Source: Rhodococcus qingshengii (GTDB lineage Bacteria; Actinomycetota; Actinomycetes; Mycobacteriales; Mycobacteriaceae). Taken from it: DNA of 64,000 nucleotides. The stretch covers positions 124,001-188,000 of the forward strand of contig NZ_JAJNCL010000004.1 of NCBI RefSeq assembly GCF_021025955.1. The letters run 5' to 3'. The position numbers were made by a program, and so were the translations under genes. Numbering within the stretch: the stretch's first letter is position 1; each line of letters opens with the position of its first letter. Below the pieces are notes generated by a model. That model saw nothing but the letters and a program-made list of their open reading frames with translations, had not been told where the DNA came from and made no database searches. This document shows, in pieces, positions 1 to 8,310 of this stretch.

Positions 1-207
1 GCCGGACAACAGCGAGTTCGTTCCGAAGCTGACTTCGCTGATCTGGCCGAGTGCGTGTTTGCGGTATTTGGTGAGAGCAAAGGGGATCGAGGCGATGGTG
101 CGGATGTAAAAGGTGACATGCTGACCGAGCGACACCAAGCCGTCGCCTGCGGTCCGCAACGGTCTGCCGGCCTGCCGCGCTCGGATCCGGAGATCGACGA
201 GCGACAT
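1..207 (-). CDS. YrbE-family (MlaE-like) permease, second subunit, partial
   Basis: This is the N-terminal 69 codons of a leftward gene that runs off the window. The translation begins MSLVDLRIRARQAGRPL and continues into the amphipathic lead-in typical of YrbE B subunits (residues about 40-69, HALGQISEVSFGTNSLLSG). Its ATG (207-205) overlaps the stop of the upstream YrbE gene as TGATG, so the two are translationally coupled. YrbE proteins are the inner-membrane permease subunits of Mce lipid importers and normally occur as an A/B pair followed by six mce genes, which are expected to lie left of the window. This is a second mce system, distinct from mce4 at 33 kb. The substrate cannot be told from here. 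Confidence 0.85.
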   Translation of the reverse strand, partial: MSLVDLRIRARQAGRPLRTAGDGLVSLGQHVTFYIRTIASIPFALTKYRKHALGQISEVSFGTNSLLSG

Positions 208-1016
208 CAGAATTCACCGACTGCCGGCACGATCACGGTATACAGCGCGGACAACACAGTGTTCACGATGAAGACGAGCGCGAAAGCGATGACGACGGCT
301 TCGTTGACTGCGTCGGCAACGCCGCGTGGGCCGCCTTTTGCATGGAGACCTTTGAAGGTGGCGACCAAAGTCGAAGCGAGACCGAAGATCGCAGCCTTCA
401 CCAAAGCCATGACGAAGTCGGAAGATCGCCCGTACTGACTGAACGTTGCCATGAATGTTCCGGCCGGAAGGTGCTGGACGTAGATGTGGTACAGGTAGCA
501 CGCGATCACACCGCCGAAGGTGACCATCGAACAGAGTGCAAGGGAGACGATCACTGCTGCAACCAATCTCGGTGCGACCAGACGCTCGATCACATCGATG
601 CCCATCACTTCCATGGCGTCGATTTCTTCCCGGATCTTTCGTGAACCCAGATCCGTGCAGATCGCCGATCCGGCGACTCCGGCCATCATCAACGCGCACA
701 CCAGCGCCGCGGCCTGACCGACGATGATGAAAGCCACGACCGCTCCGGAATATCCACCGGCACCGATCCGGCCGGCCAGTTCACCGACCGAGACGGCGAT
801 GAAAACGCCGATCGGAATCATGAGAAGCAGCGACGGGCCGGTGCTGACGCGACCGATGAACAGGGTCTGAGTAATCGTCTCGTGCAACGAGAGTCGCCTG
901 CGGAGGATTGCTGTGAACAGGCCGAAGAGTGCCTGAACCGAGAATCCGATCAGATAGCCCCCCTGTAACGCTACGTCTCGTACCGGGCCCTTCGCGGCTG
1001 GTAGCTCGTACGTCAT
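207..1016 (-). CDS. YrbE-family permease, first subunit of a second mce operon
   Basis: A 269-residue membrane protein of the MlaE/YrbE permease family, which forms the transmembrane part of Mce-type ABC lipid importers. It shows several hydrophobic segments and the conserved cytoplasmic loop around residues 125-150 (SAICTDLGSRKIREEIDAM, then EVMGIDVIERLVAPR), which contacts the ATPase in MlaE proteins. Length matches the family (250-290 residues). It is the first gene of a leftward operon; its TGA overlaps the ATG of the next yrbE. It diverges from a tandem-TetR regulator at 1558, the arrangement of mce3R/yrbE3A in M. tuberculosis, so it may be the mce3 equivalent. That assignment is inference. 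Confidence 0.9.
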   Translation of the reverse strand: MTYELPAAKGPVRDVALQGGYLIGFSVQALFGLFTAILRRRLSLHETITQTLFIGRVSTGPSLLLMIPIGVFIAVSVGELAGRIGAGGYSGAVVAFIIVGQAAALVCALMMAGVAGSAICTDLGSRKIREEIDAMEVMGIDVIERLVAPRLVAAVIVSLALCSMVTFGGVIACYLYHIYVQHLPAGTFMATFSQYGRSSDFVMALVKAAIFGLASTLVATFKGLHAKGGPRGVADAVNEAVVIAFALVFIVNTVLSALYTVIVPAVGEF

Positions 1017-1557
1017 CTAATTGAATTCCTTTGCAGATCAACAGTGTTCGGCACGGAGTTCGAACTGTTCGAGCGCTGACGGTCGAGCGAACTGCCTGTG
1101 AAGCATCTCACACATATATGTGTCCAGGCAAGCATTATGTGAACCGAGATTCTCGCTGCGTATCCAGCGCTGTTGACTGAGTTCCCACAAGTGACGTGGC
1201 AGTATTGGAACTGTTCGGATCCACACCCGGTGTATGTTTACGAATATTCCGGATCCGTCAGCCTGGTTGAGTCGCGGTTGTGTAGCGGATGCTTCGAGCG
1301 GTGACCCTACCCACCATTGGCGCCCTGAGGCAACGTTTTGTTAACGTAAATTCTGGTGGGTGAGCATGGCGATCAAGGCCGAAGGGCCGTTTCTCGTTGC
1401 GATAGATAGGCTCTTGAACTGCCACGATGGGGCTGAAGGCGGGCGAAGTGATGAAAAATGTGTATGAATTCTCGGGATCATGCTTATGCTGATTCTCGTC
1501 TGATGGACAGGCGGATCGAGGTGCGTCGAGCGTGTGGGCAGGAGAGTGGGGTGCACG
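1017..1557. promoter_or_regulatory. Divergent control region between yrbE operon and tandem-TetR gene
   Basis: No convincing coding sequence is seen in these 541 bases. It holds a perfect 14-base palindrome, ACACATATATGTGT, at 1110-1123, about 90 bases upstream of the leftward yrbE start. It also holds two copies of the decamer GAACTGTTCG at 1062-1071 and 1208-1217. These are candidate operators for the adjacent tandem-TetR regulator. AT-rich stretches near 1236-1250 and 1335-1350 could contain promoter elements, but no -35/-10 pair is clear enough to call. Confidence 0.5.
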
Positions 1558-2817
1558 GTGAGCCTGGGCGATCAGTTCGTCGACGCGCAGACGTCGAATG
1601 GGATTGTTCGGCAGGTGAGGTCCGACTCCGTCAAGAGGCGCCCGAAGGATCGCAAGGCGCAGATCGCGGCAGCTGCGGCAATCGCGTTCAGTGAGCGCGG
1701 ATATCCTGCTGTCAGTGTCGATGACATCGCGTCGGCGGTGGGTATTTCGGGTTCGGCGCTTTATCGGCACTTTCCGAACAAGTACGCGATGTTCCGTCAC
1801 GCGGCACTGGAGTTGACCGAAGCGCTCGGTAGTGCGCTCGATGACGTCTCGGCTGCCCCGACAGCGACCGATGCGGGGCGATTGCGCGAGGATCTGATTG
1901 CAGTGATACGAACGACAATTCGCAATCGGCGTACGGCTGGAATCTACCGCTGGGAGAGCCGGTTTCTCGATGCTGCCGATCGGAAATCCGTTCGAGCACA
2001 AGCCAGCGCGGTCAATCGTCGAGTAGCCCGGTATCTTTCGCGCTCCGATCCGGCGATGACGGCGCGGGACGAGACCCTTGTCGTGGTAGCGATGTTCAGC
2101 GTGATCGGCAGCATCACCGTCCATAATCTGTTGCTACCTCAGCGGGCGATGGAACAGGTTCTGCTCGATGCGTGCCTGGCGATAGATCAAGGTGAGGGTG
2201 CAACCACCGCAAGCCGCTTGGAGCAGTCCTCGCTGCCTAGAACCGTGACCACGAACAAACGTGAACGTCTCTTGCAGGAAGCGGTGCGGCTCTTCGACTC
2301 TCGCGGATATCACGACGTCAGCATCGAAGAGATCGCCGCGGCCGCCGGCTTGAATGCTTCCGGTATGTACCGCTACTTTCCCAGCAAGGCTGAGCTTCTA
2401 GGCGCCGTCTTCTATCGAGCTGCAGATCGCTTGGACTTGGCGACGGCAGCGGTCTTCGATTCCGCGACGTCGCACGAAGAAGTGCTCCGGGCACTGGCGG
2501 CGATGTACGTGGAGTTGTCTTTTGCACAGCACGAATTGATGTCGGTCTACTTCTCCGAGATGAACAACCTTCTGCCGAGTCATCGAAGCGATCTGAAAAG
2601 TCGCCAGAAGCTTTACGTGGTCGAATGGGCGCGAGTTCTCCGCGAAATCCGTCCGGAGCTTTCGGCGGTAGAGGCGAAGTTCGTTGTTCATGCTGCGCTC
2701 AACCTGGTTCCGGATGTCGGACGCATGGTGAAGTTCGACGGGGCCGCGGAGAATGCGGCCAGACTGCAGATGTTCATGTCGGCAGTTCTGTTCGGCCGTC
2801 ACACTTCGCCCTCCTGA
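1558..2817 (+). CDS. mce3R: Mce3R-like regulator with two TetR units in one chain
   Basis: The protein is about 419 residues, twice the size of an ordinary TetR repressor, because two TetR units are fused. The first HTH lies near residues 25-70 (AIAFSERGYPAVSVDDIAS, VGISGSALYRHFPNK). The second is near 230-275 (AVRLFDSRGYHDVSIEEIA, LNASGMYRYFPSKAELL). Each is followed by a helical ligand domain. M. tuberculosis Mce3R (Rv1963c, about 406 residues) has this architecture and also diverges from an mce operon. Three in-frame GTG codons (1534, 1546, 1558) could start translation; 1558 is chosen because AGGAG lies about 13 bases upstream. It probably represses the divergent yrbE/mce operon and itself. 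The inducer is unknown. Confidence 0.8.
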   Translation: MSLGDQFVDAQTSNGIVRQVRSDSVKRRPKDRKAQIAAAAAIAFSERGYPAVSVDDIASAVGISGSALYRHFPNKYAMFRHAALELTEALGSALDDVSAAPTATDAGRLREDLIAVIRTTIRNRRTAGIYRWESRFLDAADRKSVRAQASAVNRRVARYLSRSDPAMTARDETLVVVAMFSVIGSITVHNLLLPQRAMEQVLLDACLAIDQGEGATTASRLEQSSLPRTVTTNKRERLLQEAVRLFDSRGYHDVSIEEIAAAAGLNASGMYRYFPSKAELLGAVFYRAADRLDLATAAVFDSATSHEEVLRALAAMYVELSFAQHELMSVYFSEMNNLLPSHRSDLKSRQKLYVVEWARVLREIRPELSAVEAKFVVHAALNLVPDVGRMVKFDGAAENAARLQMFMSAVLFGRHTSPS

Positions 2818-2851
2818 AACGTGTCGGAGGGTGTGCGTACTCTGACCCGCT

Positions 2852-4057
2852 ATGAGCGAAGTCGTGTCTCCGGCAGCTGCCCGTCGCATAGCGCTTGCCG
2901 CTCAAGGATTTGGCAGATCGCACCCCACAACGGTGACGCGTCGCAATCTGGTCAGCGTGATGGATCGGCTGCAGGTGCTGCAGATCGACTCGGTCAATGT
3001 CTTCGAACGTAGCCACTACCTGCCGGTTTACGCTCGGTTGGGCGCGTACGACAAATCCAGGCTCGATCAGCTCGCCTTCGCCCCCGGTTCGGGGTACCTC
3101 GAATACTGGGGCCACGAAGCTACGTTCCTACCGGTGGACATGTGGCCGCTGTTCCGCTGGCGGATGGACCAGTTTCGCGCCAAGGCGTTGAGCGACAAGG
3201 GCGGATGGGCTTCCGATCGGAGTGTCTTCCTCGATTGGTTGCGGCAGGAGCTGCGCGAGAACGGTCCGATGGCGGCGAGCGAGATCGAACACGAGGCGAA
3301 CACACGACGCGGTCCGTGGTGGGGGTGGTCCGACGTGAAGGTCGGGCTCGAGACGCTGTTCCGTTGGGGCGAGGTGGTGTCGGCAGGTCGAGCCGGCTTC
3401 GAGCGTCGTTATGGCCTGGCCGAGCAGATGCTTGCACCCGAGATACTCGACGCACGCGTCGAGCGGTCGGAGGCGATACGCGAATTGGTGCTGCGGGGTG
3501 TGAAGGCACATGGTCTCGGCACACTCGACGACATCGCCGATTACTTTCGTCTGCCCAGCGCAGAAGCGCGAACGGCATTGCAGGAACTCGAAGACGCCGG
3601 CAGCGTGCGCCGGGTGTCCGTCGACGGCTGGGAGCGTCGAGGCAAGGCAAGGGAGGTGTGGATCGATCCTCAAGCGAAGCGTCCCAGGTCCATCCGTGCG
3701 GAAGCGTTGTTGTCACCCTTCGATCCGGTAGTGTGGGCACGCGATCGAGCGTTGCGGCTCTTCGACTTTCACTACCGGATCGAGATCTACACTCCGGCGC
3801 ACAAGCGAGTTCACGGATACTACGTGCTCCCGGTCTTGATCGACGACAAAATCTGCGCCCGAGTCGATCTCAAGAACGACCGTCAGAACGCTCGGCTGCT
3901 TGTCCGCGCGGCGTGGGCCGAACCAACCGCGGACGCAGACACTGCGCCGCGGTTGGCGGAACTCCTCCGCAGAACTGCGCATTGGCAGGGCTGCGACACC
4001 GTTGAGGTGGAGAACAAAGGTACGTTGTCTCAGGAGCTGGCCGCCGCCATGACGTGA
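2852..4057 (+). CDS. YcaQ/AlkX-like winged-helix DNA glycosylase family protein
   Basis: A 401-residue member of the HTH_42 (formerly DUF1006) family, whose members include AlkZ and E. coli YcaQ/AlkX, glycosylases acting on alkylated bases and interstrand crosslinks. Length is close to YcaQ (about 410). The N-terminal helix carries the motif VLQIDSVNVFERSHYL, with the Q-x-D signature of the YcaQ branch (AlkZ has Q-x-Q). Other family blocks are visible: LEYWGHEATFLPVDMWPL, and ALLSPFDPVVWARDRALRLF near the C-terminus. The ATG lies 34 bases after the tandem-TetR stop, without a strong ribosome site. It has no evident link to sterol metabolism and may be co-transcribed with the regulator. The DNA-repair role is inferred from the family. 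Confidence 0.8.
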   Translation: MSEVVSPAAARRIALAAQGFGRSHPTTVTRRNLVSVMDRLQVLQIDSVNVFERSHYLPVYARLGAYDKSRLDQLAFAPGSGYLEYWGHEATFLPVDMWPLFRWRMDQFRAKALSDKGGWASDRSVFLDWLRQELRENGPMAASEIEHEANTRRGPWWGWSDVKVGLETLFRWGEVVSAGRAGFERRYGLAEQMLAPEILDARVERSEAIRELVLRGVKAHGLGTLDDIADYFRLPSAEARTALQELEDAGSVRRVSVDGWERRGKAREVWIDPQAKRPRSIRAEALLSPFDPVVWARDRALRLFDFHYRIEIYTPAHKRVHGYYVLPVLIDDKICARVDLKNDRQNARLLVRAAWAEPTADADTAPRLAELLRRTAHWQGCDTVEVENKGTLSQELAAAMT

Positions 4058-4082
4058 GCCTTCAGGGCCGCGAGGGCGATTG

Positions 4083-4307
4083 TCATTCGGGAACGGTTAT
4101 GCGTCCGTCGGTAGCTGCCTGATTGATGGAATTTCTCAATGCGGAACAACTTCCGGATCGAATTCTCGGCGGTGCAGCGTCGTCGCGGTACTCCAAACAT
4201 GCGGTGCGCGAATCTGATCGCCACTGGGTCGACGTGTGATGCCAGCTGTTCTTCTCCACGAGGACGTACGTTCCACACCGCTCGCAGTCCAGCGGTTCCA
4301 TGGTCAT
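4083..4307 (-). CDS. Small Cys-containing conserved protein coupled to kshA
   Basis: A 74-residue protein starting MTMEPLDCERCGTYVLVEK, with a CxxC pair at residues 8-11 and further cysteines in the C-terminal half (CLEYR and SGSCSALRNSI). Its ATG overlaps the stop of the upstream kshA reading frame as ATGA, so the two were designed to be translated together. Similar short proteins are found next to Rieske-type steroid oxygenases in actinobacteria and are sometimes labelled ferredoxin. The cysteine spacing does not fit a classical 2Fe-2S or 4Fe-4S ferredoxin, so I make no function call. With kshA interrupted upstream, coupled translation of this gene is probably reduced. Confidence 0.6.
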   Translation of the reverse strand: MTMEPLDCERCGTYVLVEKNSWHHTSTQWRSDSRTACLEYRDDAAPPRIRSGSCSALRNSINQAATDGRITVPE

Positions 4308-5458
4308 TGCGGCGCTCCGGCGGCGGCCTTGCGTGCAAGGTTGTCCGCAACTTCCTGCTTCCACACCTCGACGGGTTTACTTGTGTCCATCTCGAATTCG
4401 AAGCGATCGACCATCTCGGGCGTGACGTCGGCGACGTCCACGTAGAACTGTTCGTACCACCGCCTCAGTTGGTATACCGGACCGTCCTCGGTGCAGAGCA
4501 GCGGATTGTCGATGCGGGTCTTGTTCTTCCAGATCTCGATGTCCTGCTCGAACCCGACACCGATGTATCCGATCATCGCGTCGACGGTTTGGTCCGCGAT
4601 CCCGGCGGGAAGGTCCTCGGTCTTCTTGACGGTGATGCCGTACATCAGGACAAACTTGTTCGGGCTGACCGGGTAGTGGCAGTTGATCAAAACCGAATCC
4701 ACTTTGAAGGTTTCGTACTGATAGATCAAGTCGTCGATCATGAACGATGGTCCGTGATAGGCGGCCACCGAGAGGTTGGATACCAACTTCGGCACGTCGG
4801 GGTCGGTCCAGGTCACGATGTCGTCGCGGTTGATGCCACTCTGCTCCTGGATGGCGACGTGACCTTCGAAGACGTTCTTGAAATAGGTGGGGAACGAGAA
4901 GTGCACGTAGAAGAAATGCGCCATGTCAACGACGTTGTCGACGATTTCTCGGCAGTTCGTATCGATGACTATCGACTTCCACACCCAATCGGTCCATTCG
5001 TGCTCGGCAGACTTGATGATCGGTATAGCGACGTCGGCAGGAGGCGGATTGCCTTCGGGGTCGTGCCAGACGAAGAGCAGTCCGTCCTGTTCGAGCGCAG
5101 TCCAAGCGAGGGTCTTGGCAAGCGGGGGGACACGTCGGGCATAGGGAATCGCGGTGCACTTACCGTTGCCTCCCCACCTCTAGTCGTGGAAGGGGCACGC
5201 GATCGAATCGCCCTTGACCGTACCCTGACTCAAGTCGCCGCCCATGTGCCGGCAGTACGCGTCGAGGATCTTCAAATCGCCGTGGCTGTCGGCGAATACG
5301 ACAAGCTTGGTGCCGAAGGCCTCGATCGGATGTGGATTTCCGTCGTGAAAATCGGTCGCGAGCCCGAGACAGTGCCAGCCGCGGGCAAAACGCTCAGGGG
5401 TAACGTCTTCCTCGATGATGCGGAATTCGTCGACTTCGCCCAGGTCCATTGTGGTCAT
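4304..5458 (-). pseudogene. kshA: kshA, Rieske oxygenase of 3-ketosteroid 9alpha-hydroxylase, interrupted by an amber codon
   Basis: The frame encodes a 384-codon KshA-type protein, the family's normal length. KshA hydroxylates C9 of androstenedione or androstadienedione, which opens ring B. The Rieske ligands C69-x-H71 and C88-x2-H91 are present, as is the mononuclear-iron block with N, D, H, H in VDNVVDMAHFFYVH. Codon 93 (5182-5180) is TAG where the family has Trp (CPFHDW); the frame then continues without any shift as RWGGNGKCTAIPYARR to the natural TGA. A single TGG-to-TAG change explains this. As read, the product stops inside the Rieske domain and is inactive. It could be a real loss in a paralogue (rhodococci carry several kshA), a selected mutation, or a sequencing error. 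The start is supported by AGAGGA upstream. Confidence 0.85.
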
Positions 5459-5699
5459 AACGTCGTCCTCTGTTCAGGGGTCTGTCCGTGCCACTGTGGC
5501 GAGGAGTGTGCGCAGGTTCAACGGGTGCAACCGGTGATCGGTATAGCTGCAGGTGGCAGAGACCAAGCGGGTTCGTCTCCCGCACGATGGGAAATGCCCT
5601 GGCGGCGCGCGCCGACTGAGCCCAGATTGGCAGTCGGCAGCGAAAACATCGCCCAGCGGTGCCCTCTCGACGGGACGGACCACCGGAACGGAGACATCC

Positions 5700-6419
5700 A
5701 TGTTGGTCGGACCGATCACCGAAGAGTCCATCCCCATGTCAACTCTCGACAGACTGTCGGCGGTGGTGGACTGCTTTCGTGACGCGCCTCGGCTGACGCT
5801 GGGGGAGGTGGCTCGCAGAACCGGAATTCCGCGTTCGTCCGTGCACAGGATGCTTCTGAAGCTTGTGAGGATGGACTGGCTTCGCCGTGAAGGGCTCGAG
5901 TACGAAATCGGTGTCAAACTAGGAGATCTGGGCGCTCTCTCGCTGTATCGACATAGAGTGTAACGAGTGGTTACGCCCCTGCTCCTGCAGTTGCATCTCG
6001 TGACGGGACATGCTGTGCACCTTGGGGTTTTGGAAGGGAACCATGTGCGCTACATCCAGAAGATCGGGAGCCAGATGGTCCCCGACCTTCAGACTCGCGT
6101 CGGCTCACGCATCCCAGCGCAATCGTCGACCATCGGGAAATCACTGTTGAGGGCCGGGCGCAGATCGGTGGCGCCGCTGCAAAACACCAATGAGGGTCGC
6201 CAACAAGCTGTTGCGTTCGGAATCTGTAATTCCGGGATGGGTTGTATCGGTGCGCGAATCGGGGTGCTCGACCACTTGCAGGTGGGTCTCTCGATTTGTG
6301 GGCCTTTGATTCGCGGCACGATAGACAAAAAGAACGCCGCTCCCGTGCAGATGGCGGCAGTGGCGATCTCCCAGTATTTCGGAGTGATCGACGGGTTCGG
6401 GCAGGAGAAGACGGGATAA
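5700..6419 (+). pseudogene. IclR-type transcriptional regulator, broken
   Basis: The reading frame from ATG 5700 (GGAG upstream) begins with an IclR winged helix: STLDRLSAVVDCFRDAPRLT, then LGEVARRTGIPRSSVHRMLL. It is stopped by TAA at 5961-5963. The same frame continues directly with the IclR effector domain (VVTPLLLQLHLVTGHAVHLG, then RVGSRIPAQSSTIGKSLL). After GKSLL the usual 30-odd residues around the ligand pocket are missing or scrambled before CIGARIGVLDHLQVGLSICG resumes, so there is probably a small deletion as well. Total length is 239 codons against about 250-260 for the family. It diverges from the amber-interrupted kshA and was probably its local regulator; both genes appear to be decaying together. 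The region 5459-5699 between them should hold their promoters. Confidence 0.75.
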
Positions 6420-6434
6420 CCTGACAGACGCAGT

Positions 6435-6483
6435 GAGTGCGCCTCTCCGACCACGCGAAAAGCGTAGTGGGGGAGACGCACTC
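6435..6483. terminator. Hairpin between IclR pseudogene and ipdC
   Basis: An imperfect inverted repeat has outer arms GAGTGCG and CGCACTC, with inner pairing CTCTCC/GGGGAG and ACGC/GCGT around a GAAA loop. It lies between two converging genes and could terminate transcription from both sides. Confidence 0.6.
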
Positions 6484-6496
6484 GGGCAAAGCTGTG

Positions 6497-7558
6497 TCAG
6501 CGAAGAGCCGTAAGCGCGTCGATACGCTCCACTGCATCTTCCATGATGCTTTCGATCAATTCCTTGCAGCTGGGCAGATCGTTGATCATGCCGACAACCT
6601 GACCTGAAGCAAGAACGCCGGCCTCCGTGTTGCCCTCGACCAGACCGGCCTTCAGCAACATCGGAGTGTTGGCTGCCATGATGATCTGCATCAGCGTGCG
6701 GTCGCCTGACCGTTTCATCGCGAGGCCGTCCTTGGCGAGCGTCGACCACTTCATACCCGTCATTGCCTTGAACTTGGTGGCGTTCTTGGCAGCAGCGATC
6801 AAACCGGTTGCATAGCTGGAACCTTCGAGGCTGTTGACCAGGTCGGTGTTGAGCACACGATGAGGCATGCCGTCGACCTTGCGTGAGACCGTCGTATCCG
6901 TCAGTCCTCGCTTGAGGTATTCCTGCTTGACGGAGTCCGGCACCGAAGAGTCGCTGGTGAGCAAGAAACGCGTCCCCATGGCGACACCGGCAGCGCCGTA
7001 CGCCAACGCTGCGGCCAGCCCGCGGCCGTCGAAGAATCCGCCACCGGCGATGACCGGAATATCGACCGCGTCGAGAACCGAGGGGAGAAGCAATGTCGTT
7101 GCCACACCGCCGGTGTGACCACCACCTTCGCCGCCCTGGACGATGACGGCGTCCGCGCCCCAAGATGCAACCTTGACCGCATGCTTCGCGGCACCAATCG
7201 ACGGTACGACGACGATGCCGTGGTCCTTGAGCTTGGCGATCAGTTCCTTCTTGGGAGCCAAGGCAAACGACGCGACCTTGACGCCCTCACGGATCAGCAG
7301 GTCCGCGCGCTGCGGCGCGTCGGTGGCGTCGGCACGCATGTTGACGCCGAACGGCTTGTCCGTGAGCTGCTTCGTCTTCTTGATCGCGTGCTCGAGCTCG
7401 TCGTACGTCATCGTGGCCGAAGCCAGAATGCCGAGACCACCTGCGTTCGCCGTCGCCGACGTCAGCGCGGGCCCGGAAACCCAGCCCATGCCCGTCTGCA
7501 CGATCGGGTAGTCGACGCCGACCAGTTCGGTCAGTGCGGTCTTCAGGGTGGGTGTCAT
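6497..7558 (-). CDS. ipdC: IpdC, NMO-family flavoenzyme of steroid C/D-ring catabolism
   Basis: A 353-residue protein of the nitronate-monooxygenase-like TIM-barrel flavoprotein family, orthologous to M. tuberculosis Rv3553. IpdC is known to act on the hydroxylated indane-dione CoA intermediate (5-OH-HIC-CoA) on the way to HIEC-CoA, before ring D is hydrolysed. Visible blocks are the N-terminal YPIVQTGMGWVSGPALTSA, the flavin-phosphate motif GGEGGGHTGG near residue 145, and VIAGGGFFDGRGLAAALAYG. The ATG overlaps the ipdB stop as ATGA, so it is the last gene of echA20-ipdA-ipdB-ipdC. The operon is probably controlled by KstR2 through the palindrome at 10013. Confidence 0.9.
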   Translation of the reverse strand: MTPTLKTALTELVGVDYPIVQTGMGWVSGPALTSATANAGGLGILASATMTYDELEHAIKKTKQLTDKPFGVNMRADATDAPQRADLLIREGVKVASFALAPKKELIAKLKDHGIVVVPSIGAAKHAVKVASWGADAVIVQGGEGGGHTGGVATTLLLPSVLDAVDIPVIAGGGFFDGRGLAAALAYGAAGVAMGTRFLLTSDSSVPDSVKQEYLKRGLTDTTVSRKVDGMPHRVLNTDLVNSLEGSSYATGLIAAAKNATKFKAMTGMKWSTLAKDGLAMKRSGDRTLMQIIMAANTPMLLKAGLVEGNTEAGVLASGQVVGMINDLPSCKELIESIMEDAVERIDALTALR

Positions 7559-8310
7559 GCCGAGACCTCACGGTCCCGGAGGTTGCGCGGGTCGAGGGTC
7601 TCGCGGATGAGGTGGAGTTCTTCGGCGGTGGGGTCACGGGTGATACCGGCCTCGTCGAGTCCGGCAACCTCGAACGAGGTGTTCTCGGCGACCTCTTCTG
7701 GCGTGACGCCGGGGTGAAGACTCAACGCGCGGAACGTGTTTCCCGGACCGCCGAAGTCGAAGACCCCAAGGTTGGTGACGACGCGGGGGATGTTCAGGTA
7801 CTTGTATGCGGGGTTCTCGGGATCGATCTGGTCGTATCCGACACCGCACACCACGTCGACCTTGTCGACGAATACTCGCTTGGAGTGCTTGGGGACGAAG
7901 TAGCTCGTCGCATGGTTGATGGTGTTACCCGGGGCGCCGCGCACACCGAACATCTGACGCGTCGGCTGCTGAAGCGGGCCGAAGGCGGAGAGGTTCTGGT
8001 TGCCGTGGCGATCGAGCTGATTGGCGCCCATGACTACGTGGCGACGGCCCGAAGCGACGACGTCGAACACCTTGCGGAAAGGCATCCATCCTTCGATGGG
8101 GCCCTTCGTTCCGACTGCCGGAGTGTCCTCGAGAATGAGGGCTTCACCGTCGGTGATCAGCAGGTCGGGTTCGGTGGTGAGCCGAGCCAGGCGAGCGCCG
8201 ATGGTGGACGACGTCGACATCGGGCTGGCCATGATTTCGCCTGCACCGGAGAAGATTTCAGCGCACGCGAGAACAACGTACTCTGCGCGGGTGACGGTGG
8301 ATTCGCTCAT
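7555..8310 (-). CDS. ipdB: IpdB, beta subunit of COCHEA-CoA hydrolase
   Basis: A 251-residue protein of the type I CoA-transferase fold, orthologous to Rv3552. With IpdA it forms a heterodimer that in M. tuberculosis and Rhodococcus hydrolyses ring C of COCHEA-CoA rather than transferring CoA. It begins MSESTVTRAEYVVLACAEIF. Characteristic stretches include GVRGAPGNTINHATSYFVPK and VCGVGYDQIDPENPAYKYLN. A longer in-frame extension exists upstream but lies inside ipdA; ATG 8310 is chosen because it makes an ATGA overlap with the ipdA stop. It likewise overlaps ipdC, giving tight translational coupling. Confidence 0.92.
   Translation of the reverse strand: MSESTVTRAEYVVLACAEIFSGAGEIMASPMSTSSTIGARLARLTTEPDLLITDGEALILEDTPAVGTKGPIEGWMPFRKVFDVVASGRRHVVMGANQLDRHGNQNLSAFGPLQQPTRQMFGVRGAPGNTINHATSYFVPKHSKRVFVDKVDVVCGVGYDQIDPENPAYKYLNIPRVVTNLGVFDFGGPGNTFRALSLHPGVTPEEVAENTSFEVAGLDEAGITRDPTAEELHLIRETLDPRNLRDREVSA

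Noticed and set aside
1258-2124. Open frame of 288 codons on the - strand
   Set aside because: It overlaps the tandem-TetR gene in antisense and its translation has no recognisable domain.
4139-5782. Open frame of 547 codons on the + strand
   Set aside because: It is antisense to the small Cys gene and kshA. The opposite strand has clear KshA homology, and the long open frame is a GC-bias shadow.
5700-6419. Two separate small genes in place of the IclR pseudogene
   Set aside because: Both parts are in the same frame and together rebuild an IclR protein, and the second part has no start site of its own with a ribosome site.
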